NCBI GenBank assembly: GCA_963666475.2
Contig: CAXXJM010000001.1
Span: forward strand, 1,922,001 to 1,986,000
Direction: 5' to 3'
Length of the DNA: 64,000 nt
Source of the DNA: JBFHIZ01 sp963666475
GTDB taxonomy: Bacteria > Bacillota > Clostridia > Lachnospirales > Lachnospiraceae
Shown piece after piece: positions 12,991 through 20,806 of the stretch (position 1 is its first letter; each line of letters opens with the position of its first letter). A model generated the notes under the pieces. That model saw only the letters and a list, made by a program, of their open reading frames with translations, was not told the DNA's origin and ran no database searches. The position numbers and the translations under genes are program-made.

Positions 12991-13019
12991 TTTACGTTTT
13001 GGGAATTTTTAGATACAAT
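12991..13019 (+). promoter_or_regulatory. Sigma-A promoter of the cyclophilin gene
   Basis: TTTACG (12991-12996), a 17-base spacer, and TACAAT (13014-13019). It diverges from the sua5 promoter, with the two -35 regions close together. A small hairpin (GAACC-GATT-GGTTC) lies in the leader before the GGAGG site at 13101. Confidence 0.7.
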
Positions 13020-13112
13020 TATCCTGTAATTAAGAATCGAACCGATTGGTTCCGTTATTATGCATAACAAAAATGGAATTGTAAGTAGATTCCAAAAAAT
13101 GGAGGAATTAAC

Positions 13113-13634
13113 ATGAGTAATTTGCCTATCGTAACAATTGAAATGGAAAACGGCGAAAAAATGATTGCTGAGTTGTATCCGGAAGTAGCACCAAACACCG
13201 TGAACAATTTTATCAGCTTAATTAAAAAAGAGTACTATGATGGACTTGTATTCCACCGTGTCATCCCTGGTTTTATGCTACAGGGCGGTTGTCCAGAGGG
13301 AACTGGAATGAGTGGTCCTGGTTATCAGATCGCTGGTGAATTTACAAGCAATGGATTCAAAAATGACTTAAAACACACCAAAGGTGTTTTATCAATGGCT
13401 CGCACACAGGTTCCAAACTCTGCTGGGTCTCAATTTTTTATCATGCATCAAGATTCACCACATTTAGACGGACAATATGCATCTTTTGGAAAAGTGATTG
13501 AAGGATTAGAAGTAATTGAAAAAATCGCACTATCCCCAACAGATACTTGGGACCGTCCTTTGAACAATCAAATGATTGCGAAAATGACCGTTGATACCAA
13601 AGGTGTGGATTATCTAGAACCAGAAAAGTGCTAA
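13113..13634 (+). CDS. Cyclophilin-type peptidyl-prolyl cis-trans isomerase
   Basis: 173-residue cytoplasmic protein without a signal peptide. The cyclophilin core is complete: FHRVIPGFMLQGGCPEGTG, GVLSMARTQVPNSAGSQFFI and LDGQYASFGKVIEGLEV hold the catalytic Arg (FHRV), Phe, Gln and hydrophobic pocket residues. It catalyses proline isomerisation during folding. A GGAGG site precedes the ATG. It is one of the few plus-strand genes and is transcribed alone, with an unusually long 3' region ending in two hairpins. Confidence 0.94.
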   Translation: MSNLPIVTIEMENGEKMIAELYPEVAPNTVNNFISLIKKEYYDGLVFHRVIPGFMLQGGCPEGTGMSGPGYQIAGEFTSNGFKNDLKHTKGVLSMARTQVPNSAGSQFFIMHQDSPHLDGQYASFGKVIEGLEVIEKIALSPTDTWDRPLNNQMIAKMTVDTKGVDYLEPEKC

Positions 13635-13792
13635 TTTAATTTGGAGGAAAACTTCTGCGTGTTCATAATTTGTTTACATTTTATTTAATATTCATTAATT
13701 TACTAAACATTTTTTTGACATCTTATTAAATTATACTATGTATATAGTAATTAATAAGACAGACACGTTAGAAATAACTTTTTCATAATCAC

Positions 13793-13842
13793 GCCAAGTA
13801 AGTTCAACTTACTTGGCATCCTCCTTTTTTAGGAGCTTTTTT
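13793..13842 (+). terminator. Tandem hairpins ending the cyclophilin transcript (possible small RNA end)
   Basis: An 11-bp perfect stem with TCA loop (GCCAAGTAAGT / ACTTACTTGGC, 13793-13817) is followed at once by a second hairpin, CTCCT-TTTTT-AGGAG, and a run of seven T. The second is a rho-independent terminator. The arrangement would also fit the 3' end of a small RNA. Confidence 0.8.
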
Positions 13843-13864
13843 TATTCATATTTGATGATCATGT

Positions 13865-13897
13865 AAAATGGACACTGCTTTCACAGTGCCCATTTTT
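13865..13897 (-). terminator. Terminator of adhE, probably bidirectional
   Basis: A 12-13 bp stem with one mismatch (AAAATGG-CACTG against CAGTG-CCATTTT) and a 6-base loop lies 20 bases after the adhE stop. The T tract is better in the plus direction, so it may insulate both sides. Confidence 0.75.
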
Positions 13898-13916
13898 TTA
13901 ATACAACTTGTTTATC

Positions 13917-16535
13917 TTATTTTCCGTAATATACTCTTAAATACATTTCTTTTAATTCACTCATAAGTGGATATCTTGGATTTGCTCCAGTACACTGGTC
14001 ATTAAACGCCTGTTCAACCATTTCATCCAATGTTTCCAAGAAATACTTTTCATCCACTCCGTATTCTTTGATCGTTTTCTTAATTCCTACTTTTGTCTTA
14101 AGATCTTCGATTGCCTTAATAAATTTTTCGAGCGTATCTTTATCATCTTTTCCTGCAATTCCGCAGAAGTTAGCACATTCCACGTATCTAGAAAGTGTTT
14201 TAGGATATTGATATTGGGAGAAGATACCCATTTTTGTTGGACATTCTTCTGCATTGAATCTCATAACTTCTGTAAGAATTAATGCATTTGCAATACCATG
14301 TGGCAAGTGATGGAATGCACCAAGTTTATGTGCCATTGAGTGACAAATTCCAAGGAATGCATTTGCAAATGCCATACCTGCCATACATGATGCATCCGCC
14401 ATTTTCTGTCTTGCTTCCACGTTATTACCATCTTCATATGCAGTCGGTAAATATGTCATTACATTTTTCATTGCTTTTAAAGCAAATCCATCTGTGTAAT
14501 CTGTAGCGAGCATCGAAGCATAAGCTTCTACCGCATGAGTCAGAACGTCAATACCTGATGCACTTGTTAAGCCTTTAGGCTGGCTCATCATATTGTCTGT
14601 GTCAACAATTGCCATATTTGGTAACAATTCATAGTCTGCAAGAGGATATTTTACCCCAGTGTTCTCATCTGTAATTACAGCAAAAGGTGTAACTTCTGAT
14701 CCAGTTCCTGATGAAGTTGGAATCGCAATGAAGTATGCTTTTTCACCCATCTTAGGGAAAGTATAGACTCTTTTACGAATGTCCATGAATGTCATTGCCA
14801 TATCCAAGAAATTTACTTCTGGGTGTTCATACATTACCCACATAATTTTTCCTGCATCCATTGCAGAACCACCACCAAGTGCAATAATACAGTCTGGCTG
14901 GAAGCGTTTCATTTCTTCTGCACCTTCTTTTGCATTCTTTAATGTAGGATCTGGTTGAACATTGTAGAAGCACTGATGCGCCACTCCCATTTCATCTAAT
15001 TTATCAGTAATTGCTTTTGTATATCCATTCATATATAAGAATGAGTCAGTTACAATAAATACACGTTTCTTTCCTAATACATGTTTAATTTCATCTAAAG
15101 CAACTGGCATACATCCTTTTTTAAAGTAAACTTTTTCAGGTGCTCTGAACCAAAGCATATTTTCTCTCCTCTCAGCTACTGTTTTAATGTTAATCAAATG
15201 TTTCACTCCAACGTTTTCAGAAACTGAGTTTCCACCCCATGATCCACATCCCAGTGTTAAAGAAGGTGCCAATCTAAAGTTATAAAGGTCTCCAATTCCA
15301 CCTTGTGCTGCTGGTGTATTGATTAAAATACGGCAAGTTTTCATTGCTGCTTCATATTTTGCAATTTTCTCTGCTTCATTTACATTTACAAATAAGGATG
15401 CAGTATGTCCATATCCACCATCTGCTACTAAAACTTCTGCTTTTGCAATTGCTTCATCGAAAGTTTTTGCTTTGTACATTGCCAAAACAGGTGACAATTT
15501 CTCATGAGCAAACTCTTCAGCAATATCTACAGATTCCACTTCACCGATTAAAACTTTTGTTGCCTCAGGAACTTTTACTCCTGCAAGGACTGCGATGGTA
15601 AAGGCAGTCTGACCAACAATTTTTGCATTCAATACTCCGTTTACAAGAATTGTCTTTCGAACTTTTTCAATCTCATCTGCTTTTAGGAAATAGCATCCTC
15701 TTAAAGTGAATTCTTTTTTTACAGCTTCATATACTTTTTCGAGTACGGTAACGGATTGCTCTGAAGCACAAATCATACCATTATCAAAAGTTTTTGAAAC
15801 AATAATTGAGTTTACAGCCATCTGGATATCTGCAGTATCATCTAAGATAACCGGTGTGTTTCCAGCTCCAACTCCGAGTGCCGGTTTTCCTGATGAATAT
15901 GCTGCTTTTACCATTCCTGGGCCACCAGTTGCAAGAATTGTATCCGCTTCTGCCATAATCATGTTTGTAAGTTCAAGAGATGGAACGTCAATCCAACTAA
16001 TAATTCCTTCTGGTGCTCCTGCAGCTACAGCTGCATCAAGAACTATTTTAGCTGCAGCAATAGTACAATTTTTAGCACGTGGATGTGGGCTGATAATAAT
16101 ACCATTTCTTGTTTTTAATGAAATTAATGTTTTAAAGATTGCTGTAGAAGTAGGATTTGTAGTAGGAATAACTGCACCAATCAAACCAATTGGTTCTGCG
16201 ATTTTACGAATTCCAAATGCCTTGTCCTCTTCAAGCACCCCACAAGTCTTTGTATCTTTATACGCATTGTAGATATACTCTGCTGCGTAGTGATTTTTAA
16301 TAACTTTGTCTTCAACGATTCCCATTCCTGTTTCTGCTACTGCCATTTTTGCTAGTGGGATTCTCATCTTATTGGCTGCAAGTGCAGCTGCTTTAAATAT
16401 TTCGTCTACTTTTTCTTGAGAAAAGGTAGCAAATTCCTTTTGTGCTGCTTTTACTTCTGCTATTCTGATAGCTAAAGCTTCTACGGTATCTACAATCTCT
16501 GGTGATATAGTTTTCTTTGTTTCATTCTTAGCCAT
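13917..16535 (-). CDS. adhE: Bifunctional acetaldehyde-CoA / alcohol dehydrogenase
   Basis: 872-residue fusion enzyme that reduces acetyl-CoA to acetaldehyde and then ethanol, oxidising two NADH. The N-terminal aldehyde dehydrogenase half (about 1-440) has the catalytic cysteine C256 in NGMICASEQS. The C-terminal iron-dependent alcohol dehydrogenase half has GGGSAMDAGKIMW and the metal-binding histidines of CHSMAHKLGAFHHLPHG. Length is normal. A GGAGG site precedes the ATG. It is monocistronic, with a strong promoter and a Rex-like operator, which fits control by the NADH/NAD ratio. Confidence 0.97.
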   Translation of the reverse strand: MAKNETKKTISPEIVDTVEALAIRIAEVKAAQKEFATFSQEKVDEIFKAAALAANKMRIPLAKMAVAETGMGIVEDKVIKNHYAAEYIYNAYKDTKTCGVLEEDKAFGIRKIAEPIGLIGAVIPTTNPTSTAIFKTLISLKTRNGIIISPHPRAKNCTIAAAKIVLDAAVAAGAPEGIISWIDVPSLELTNMIMAEADTILATGGPGMVKAAYSSGKPALGVGAGNTPVILDDTADIQMAVNSIIVSKTFDNGMICASEQSVTVLEKVYEAVKKEFTLRGCYFLKADEIEKVRKTILVNGVLNAKIVGQTAFTIAVLAGVKVPEATKVLIGEVESVDIAEEFAHEKLSPVLAMYKAKTFDEAIAKAEVLVADGGYGHTASLFVNVNEAEKIAKYEAAMKTCRILINTPAAQGGIGDLYNFRLAPSLTLGCGSWGGNSVSENVGVKHLINIKTVAERRENMLWFRAPEKVYFKKGCMPVALDEIKHVLGKKRVFIVTDSFLYMNGYTKAITDKLDEMGVAHQCFYNVQPDPTLKNAKEGAEEMKRFQPDCIIALGGGSAMDAGKIMWVMYEHPEVNFLDMAMTFMDIRKRVYTFPKMGEKAYFIAIPTSSGTGSEVTPFAVITDENTGVKYPLADYELLPNMAIVDTDNMMSQPKGLTSASGIDVLTHAVEAYASMLATDYTDGFALKAMKNVMTYLPTAYEDGNNVEARQKMADASCMAGMAFANAFLGICHSMAHKLGAFHHLPHGIANALILTEVMRFNAEECPTKMGIFSQYQYPKTLSRYVECANFCGIAGKDDKDTLEKFIKAIEDLKTKVGIKKTIKEYGVDEKYFLETLDEMVEQAFNDQCTGANPRYPLMSELKEMYLRVYYGK

Positions 16536-16553
16536 GTTCGGTCCTCCTGGATA

Positions 16554-16571
16554 TTGTCAATTTATTAACAA
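16554..16571 (-). promoter_or_regulatory. Rex-like operator at the adhE transcription start
   Basis: The 18-base sequence TTGTTAATAAATTGACAA (minus strand) matches the Firmicute Rex consensus TTGTTAAnnnnTTAACAA with one mismatch. It lies just downstream of the -10 hexamer, so a bound redox repressor would block transcription until NADH rises. Confidence 0.82.
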
Positions 16572-16575
16572 TATA

Positions 16576-16604
16576 ATTGTATCCGTTTGTTATTTTTATG
16601 TCAA
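16576..16604 (-). promoter_or_regulatory. Sigma-A promoter of adhE
   Basis: Perfect TTGACA (16599-16604), a 17-base spacer, and TACAAT (16576-16581) on the minus strand. The predicted start lies near 16569, inside the Rex-like site, giving a 5' leader of about 35 bases. Confidence 0.88.
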
Positions 16605-16634
16605 TGTCGATATGTTAAAAAAATATCACATAAT

Positions 16635-16652
16635 TCGATATATTTTTATCGA
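16635..16652. repeat. Inverted repeat upstream of the adhE promoter
   Basis: TCGATA-TATTTT-TATCGA, about 30 bases upstream of the adhE -35. Further copies of ATATCGA lie nearby on the minus strand. It could be a second regulator site, but the AT-rich context makes chance likely. Confidence 0.4.
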
Positions 16653-16752
16653 TATCGCACAATTGTTTTTTGTATGCATTTTGTATAAATTATGCACACC
16701 GTTTTTGTACAAAAACACAACAAAGGATTCGAATGAATTTTCCATTAAAAAA

Positions 16753-16783
16753 CAAAAAAAGACTGCACATTTTGTGCAGTCTT
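16753..16783 (-). terminator. Terminator of fba
   Basis: An 11-bp perfect stem (AAGACTGCACA / TGTGCAGTCTT) with a 3-base loop is followed on the minus strand by seven T. It lies 16 bases after the fba stop. Confidence 0.92.
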
Positions 16784-16799
16784 CTTAATATATTGCAAA

Positions 16800-17663
16800 C
16801 TATGCTTTGTTTACTGAACCAAAGATTTCCATTTTTTCTTTTACAGTAGCTTTAATTGCTTCAAATCCTGGTGCTAACACTTTACGAGGATCAAATCCTT
16901 TTCCTACTTCGTGTTTTCCAGCTGCAAAATATTCTGCAGTTGCAGCAGTAAATGATAACTGGCATTCTGTATTTACATTGATTTTAGCAACTCCTAAAGA
17001 AATCGCTTTCTGAATCATATCAGTAGGAATACCTGTACCACCATGAAGAACTAGTGGCATATCTCCTGTTAACTGCTGAATAGCATCTAGCGTCTCAAAT
17101 GAAAGTCCTGCCCAATTTGCTGGGTATTTTCCATGGATGTTTCCAATACCAGCTGCAAGGAAGTCAATTCCTAAATCAGCGATTGATTTACATTCCTGTG
17201 GATCTGCACATTCACCTGCACCAACAACACCATCTTCTTCTCCACCAATTGAACCAACTTCCGCTTCAATTGATACGTTTCTTGCATGTGCATCAGCAAC
17301 GAGTGTTTTTGTTTTTTCAATATTTTCTTCGATTGGATAGTGTGAACCATCGAACATTACAGATGAAAATCCTGCATCCATACATTTATAGCAGTGTTCA
17401 AATGAACCGTGATCTAAGTGAAGCGCAACTGGAACCGTGATGTTTAATTCTTCCATCATTCCGTTTACCATTCCAACGATTGTTTTGTATCCACCCATGT
17501 ATTTTCCTGCACCTTCAGAAACTCCTAAGATGACTGGAGAGTTGTTTTCCTGAGCAGTTAATAATACTGCTTTTGTCCACTCTAAGTTATTGATATTGAA
17601 CTGACCAACTGCATAGTGGCCTGCTTTTGCTTTTTGAAGCATCTCTGTAGCTGTAACTAACAT
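16800..17663 (-). CDS. fba: Class II fructose-1,6-bisphosphate aldolase
   Basis: 287-residue zinc-dependent aldolase of glycolysis and gluconeogenesis. Zinc and substrate motifs are visible: LHLDHGSFEHCYKCMDAGFS (metal His and the catalytic Asp), GSHYPIEENIEKTK, the acidic loop EAEVGSIGGEEDGV and LHGGTGIP. It is transcribed alone, with its own promoter and terminator, as expected for a highly expressed gene. A GGAGG site lies before the ATG. Confidence 0.96.
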   Translation of the reverse strand: MLVTATEMLQKAKAGHYAVGQFNINNLEWTKAVLLTAQENNSPVILGVSEGAGKYMGGYKTIVGMVNGMMEELNITVPVALHLDHGSFEHCYKCMDAGFSSVMFDGSHYPIEENIEKTKTLVADAHARNVSIEAEVGSIGGEEDGVVGAGECADPQECKSIADLGIDFLAAGIGNIHGKYPANWAGLSFETLDAIQQLTGDMPLVLHGGTGIPTDMIQKAISLGVAKINVNTECQLSFTAATAEYFAAGKHEVGKGFDPRKVLAPGFEAIKATVKEKMEIFGSVNKA

Positions 17664-17705
17664 ATTATTTTACCTCCATTGATTAACCGTTTTTTATTCA
17701 AACTC

Positions 17706-17734
17706 ATTATAAACTACTTTTCTAAAAAATAAAA
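17706..17734 (-). promoter_or_regulatory. Probable promoter of fba
   Basis: A perfect TATAAT (17706-17711) about 45 bases upstream of the fba start. The -35 at 17 bases (TTTTAT) is poor; the flanking sequence is AT-rich. Confidence 0.55.
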
Positions 17735-17762
17735 CCATTCAATTTGATTTTTTACTGAATTT

Positions 17763-18665
17763 CTACGGAACAATAATATTTATCGCACTTTTCTCATTAA
17801 TTATTGTTACTTTTTTATGGTTTCCACCATATTCGCCATCTAAAGTCCATGCCACACTCTGTTTTGTTTCTATTTCCAAATAGGCAGTTTTAAACACATT
17901 CATGACACGATCATCTACCGATTTGGAAGATAGAGCTATAAGAATTTGGTTCAATTCTACTGGATTTTTTGGAGTTTTCACGAGCGTCACCTCGAACAAG
18001 CCATCATTTAATGTAACATCTTCTCCTGTAATATTACGAATTCCACCAACTGAATGAGAGTTGGTAATCATTCCAAATACAAAATCACCTTCAATTTTTT
18101 GTTTTTCAGATCCATCTTCTGGTACGAAAAAAAGACTGAGTGTATATTTTGGAATACTAGTCAGTCGTTTCATGCCTTCTAAAATATATGCCATATGCCC
18201 TAAGACATTCTTTGCTCTTTGATTTGTCTCATAAGAAACATCTGTAAATATCCCAAATGCGGCGATATAAACAAAGGTATCTCGATTGAACCGACCAATA
18301 TCACAAGCAAATATTTTACCTTCAATAATGGTATGTGCTGCACGTACCATCTGTTTTGGTAACTCTAGACTTGTAGCAAAATCATTGGTGCTTCCGGCAG
18401 GAATGTACCCTATCGGTACTTTTTCCTCACGTCGCATCATGCCTTTCACAGTTTCATCTAGAGTCCCGTCGCCACCTGCGCATACGACAATTTCATAGTC
18501 TCCAGCTTTTTGATAGGTGGCTTCTACAGCATCTCCTTTTTTCCTTGTGGGAAAAACTGTAATTTCATAATTTGCATTCGAAAAAACATCGATAATATCC
18601 AGAAGATTATTTCTAATCTGTCCCTTTCCTGCCAGGGGATTGTATATCATTAACATCTTTTTCAT
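17763..18665 (-). CDS. Diacylglycerol/lipid kinase family protein (DagK/YegS-like)
   Basis: 300-residue soluble lipid kinase. The nucleotide motif GGDGTLDETVKGM and the N-terminal YNPLAGKG are diagnostic of the DAGK catalytic domain, and the C-terminal beta-sandwich ends with the typical WTLDGEYGG and INIIVP strands. It probably phosphorylates diacylglycerol or a related lipid, recycling lipid from wall polymer synthesis. The frame extends 23 codons upstream into the HPr-like gene; the ATG at 18665 gives the normal family start MKKMLMIYNP. The substrate is inferred from family. Confidence 0.85.
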   Translation of the reverse strand: MKKMLMIYNPLAGKGQIRNNLLDIIDVFSNANYEITVFPTRKKGDAVEATYQKAGDYEIVVCAGGDGTLDETVKGMMRREEKVPIGYIPAGSTNDFATSLELPKQMVRAAHTIIEGKIFACDIGRFNRDTFVYIAAFGIFTDVSYETNQRAKNVLGHMAYILEGMKRLTSIPKYTLSLFFVPEDGSEKQKIEGDFVFGMITNSHSVGGIRNITGEDVTLNDGLFEVTLVKTPKNPVELNQILIALSSKSVDDRVMNVFKTAYLEIETKQSVAWTLDGEYGGNHKKVTIINEKSAINIIVP

Positions 18666-18714
18666 ACATTCTGCAACCTTTATCCGCTGCGCAAATAGAA
18701 TACTTTTTCGTATC

Positions 18715-18978
18715 CTATTCCGCTTTTTCTCCACTTACGTAGGCTTCAATTCGGTCTATTGCTTCTTGTTCATCTGTTCCATTTGCTTCCACATCAATTG
18801 CTTCTCCTGCATTTAGACCAAGACTCATCATTCCCATAATGCTTTTCGCATTTACTTTTTTTCCTTCTGATTCAATATAAATTGATGCATCGAACTGGCT
18901 TGCCACCTGAACTAAGACAGCCACAGGTCTAGCCTCCAATCCTCTGGACAATTGAATCTTCATACTTTTCTTAACCAC
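18715..18978 (-). CDS. crh: Crh-like HPr domain protein with Glu15 and Ser46
   Basis: 87-residue HPr-fold protein. The residue normally phosphorylated by PTS enzyme I (His15) is Glu15 in SRGLEARPVA, while Ser46 and its surroundings (NAKSIMGMMSLG) are intact. Bacillus Crh has Gln15 and is only phosphorylated on Ser46 by HPr kinase to act as a CcpA cofactor; this protein has the same logic. The start is GTG with AAAGGAGG at 8 bases. It follows whiA, as crh does in Bacillus, and hprK is in the same operon. A sugar-transport role is excluded by the missing histidine. Confidence 0.9.
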   Translation of the reverse strand: MVKKSMKIQLSRGLEARPVAVLVQVASQFDASIYIESEGKKVNAKSIMGMMSLGLNAGEAIDVEANGTDEQEAIDRIEAYVSGEKAE

Positions 18979-19000
18979 GTTTTGTTCCTCCTTTAATAAA

Positions 19001-19933
19001 CTACAATCGAATCTTCTCTGCTATTTCCCCAATTTTTCGAAGTCGATGATTTACTCCTGATTTTCCGATCGGCGGATCTAGTTTTTCCCCCAATTCTTTC
19101 AGCGATAATTCCGGATATTCCAATCGAATCTCAGCAACCTCCAAAAGTGCTCCGGGTAATTGCCGTAAACCACCATGATCTCTTATATACAAAATATCTT
19201 CTCGTTGTTTATTTGCTGCTTCTACTGCTTTTGAAATGTTTGCAGTTTCACAATTTACTCTTCGATTAATATCATTTCTCATACCTTTAACAATTCGTAA
19301 GTTCTCCAAATCCATCAAAGATATGTGTGCTTCCATTACGTTAAGCAAATCTACGATTGCTTCTCCTTCTTTGATATATACCACAAAATACTTCTTCCTT
19401 GCAACTATTTTTGCCTCAATATCAAAATTTCCAATAATTTCCTGTACCTGCTTTGCACCTTTTTCTGTTGTCATTACAAATTCCAAATGATATCCTTTGG
19501 CTGGATCACTCATAGATCCAGATGCTAAAAAAGAACCTCTTAAAAAAGCTCGCATACAACAATTTCTTTTTAGAAGCAGCGGAGAAATATATTCCCAGTC
19601 CTTTACCAAGGTACCATCAATTGCCATAAAATGAAGACTTTTTAAAATCGATTCCACAGTTTCTTGATCACTAATTCTAGGATAAAGGTGTTCTTTTTGC
19701 TTTTCCTCCGAGTATTCAAAGGTTGTATTTATATTATATATTTTCTCAATTAAAGTAAAGAACTTTCTTGCAACAAGTGGATTTTCTGTCTGAACGCCGA
19801 TTTCTATAAATCCATTTTCCTGATAGACTACTGCACAATTTCGAAAAATCGATGCCAATTCGCTTAGCCTGCAATGTCTGGCAGAAACCATTTGTTCTGC
19901 AAGTTCATTTTTCACGTCTCCAGAATAAGACAT
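19001..19933 (-). CDS. whiA: WhiA-type DNA-binding protein
   Basis: 310 residues. The N-terminal LAGLIDADG-like fold has lost its nuclease acids, and the C-terminal helix-turn-helix is intact (LELSLKELGEKL-like pattern, YPELSLKELGEKLDPPIGKS, then GVNHRLRKI). WhiA acts in cell division and chromosome segregation in Bacillus and is a sporulation regulator in actinomycetes. It lies between rapZ (10-base gap) and the Crh-like gene. Usual Firmicute clusters have yvcK between rapZ and whiA; it is absent here. Confidence 0.95.
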   Translation of the reverse strand: MSYSGDVKNELAEQMVSARHCRLSELASIFRNCAVVYQENGFIEIGVQTENPLVARKFFTLIEKIYNINTTFEYSEEKQKEHLYPRISDQETVESILKSLHFMAIDGTLVKDWEYISPLLLKRNCCMRAFLRGSFLASGSMSDPAKGYHLEFVMTTEKGAKQVQEIIGNFDIEAKIVARKKYFVVYIKEGEAIVDLLNVMEAHISLMDLENLRIVKGMRNDINRRVNCETANISKAVEAANKQREDILYIRDHGGLRQLPGALLEVAEIRLEYPELSLKELGEKLDPPIGKSGVNHRLRKIGEIAEKIRL

Positions 19934-19943
19934 TTAGTTCTCC

Positions 19944-20795
19944 TTATATGTCTCTATGATTTATTGTTGTTCCATAGTTTCCTTGATTATTGATTCGTTC
20001 AAAAAGCTTATTTGCAAGAGTAACACTTCGATGCTGGCCTCCGGTACAACCAATTGCTACAACCAACTGATTTTTCCCTTCTTTTACATAATTTGGAAGC
20101 AAAAAAACAAGCAACTCCGTCAGTTTTTCCAAAAACACATTGGACTCTTCAAACTGCATAACATATTCTTGCACTTCTAAATCATTTCCTGTTTTACTCT
20201 TCAATTCATCCAAATAAAAAGGATTCGGAAGAAAACGAACATCAAATACCAAATCGGCATCTGCAGGAATTCCATGTTTAAACCCAAATGATGTGATATT
20301 GACCATCAAACTATTGTACTTTTTATTATATACAAATATTTTATATAACTCTTCTTTCAACTCACGAATCAGAAGATTTGACGTATCGATAATATATTCT
20401 GCATTATCTTTAAGAACAGAAATAATTTCCCGTTCCTCATGAATTCCTTTTTGAAGATCTCCTCCAATAGAAAGTGGTTGTATTCTTCTTGTTTCTTTGT
20501 ATCTTTTAATAAGGACCTTGTCACTTGCGTCCATAAATAAGATTTCAAAGGATAATCCATATTTCTTAATCGCAAGGAACATGTCTTCCATGCTTTTTCT
20601 AGATTGAACCGTACGAATATCTAGTCCAAGTGCCACTTTATCAAATTCACTGTTTGGCATTGCCAAAAGTTCAAAAAACTTTGGAACCAAGGCAGCCGGT
20701 AGATTGTCTGCGCAATAATACCCAGCGTCTTCTAATATTTTAAGTGCTGAGCCTTTTCCTCCACCGCTCATACCGGTCACGACCACAATTCGCAT
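19944..20795 (-). CDS. rapZ: RapZ/YvcJ nucleotide-binding protein
   Basis: 283 residues. The Walker A motif is VTGMSGGGKGSALKILED at the N-terminus, and a C-terminal domain has GCTGGQHRSVTLANKL, the conserved signature of the family. In Escherichia coli RapZ directs RNase E to GlmZ and senses glucosamine-6-phosphate; in Firmicutes YvcJ hydrolyses GTP and affects competence. Being next to murB and hprK suggests a link between cell-wall precursor and carbon status, but this is inference. Confidence 0.93.
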   Translation of the reverse strand: MRIVVVTGMSGGGKGSALKILEDAGYYCADNLPAALVPKFFELLAMPNSEFDKVALGLDIRTVQSRKSMEDMFLAIKKYGLSFEILFMDASDKVLIKRYKETRRIQPLSIGGDLQKGIHEEREIISVLKDNAEYIIDTSNLLIRELKEELYKIFVYNKKYNSLMVNITSFGFKHGIPADADLVFDVRFLPNPFYLDELKSKTGNDLEVQEYVMQFEESNVFLEKLTELLVFLLPNYVKEGKNQLVVAIGCTGGQHRSVTLANKLFERINNQGNYGTTINHRDI

Positions 20796-20806
20796 GTTTT
20801 CTCCTT

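Noticed and set aside
13715..13746. TTGACA at 13715 as a clear small-RNA promoter
   Set aside because: No good -10 hexamer lies at 16-18 bases; candidates such as TATACT are at 12 bases. I kept only the RNA idea, not the promoter.
16534..16788. Plus-strand 84-codon frame upstream of adhE
   Set aside because: It covers the adhE promoter, the Rex-like site and the fba terminator, has no ribosome site, and encodes AT-rich nonsense.
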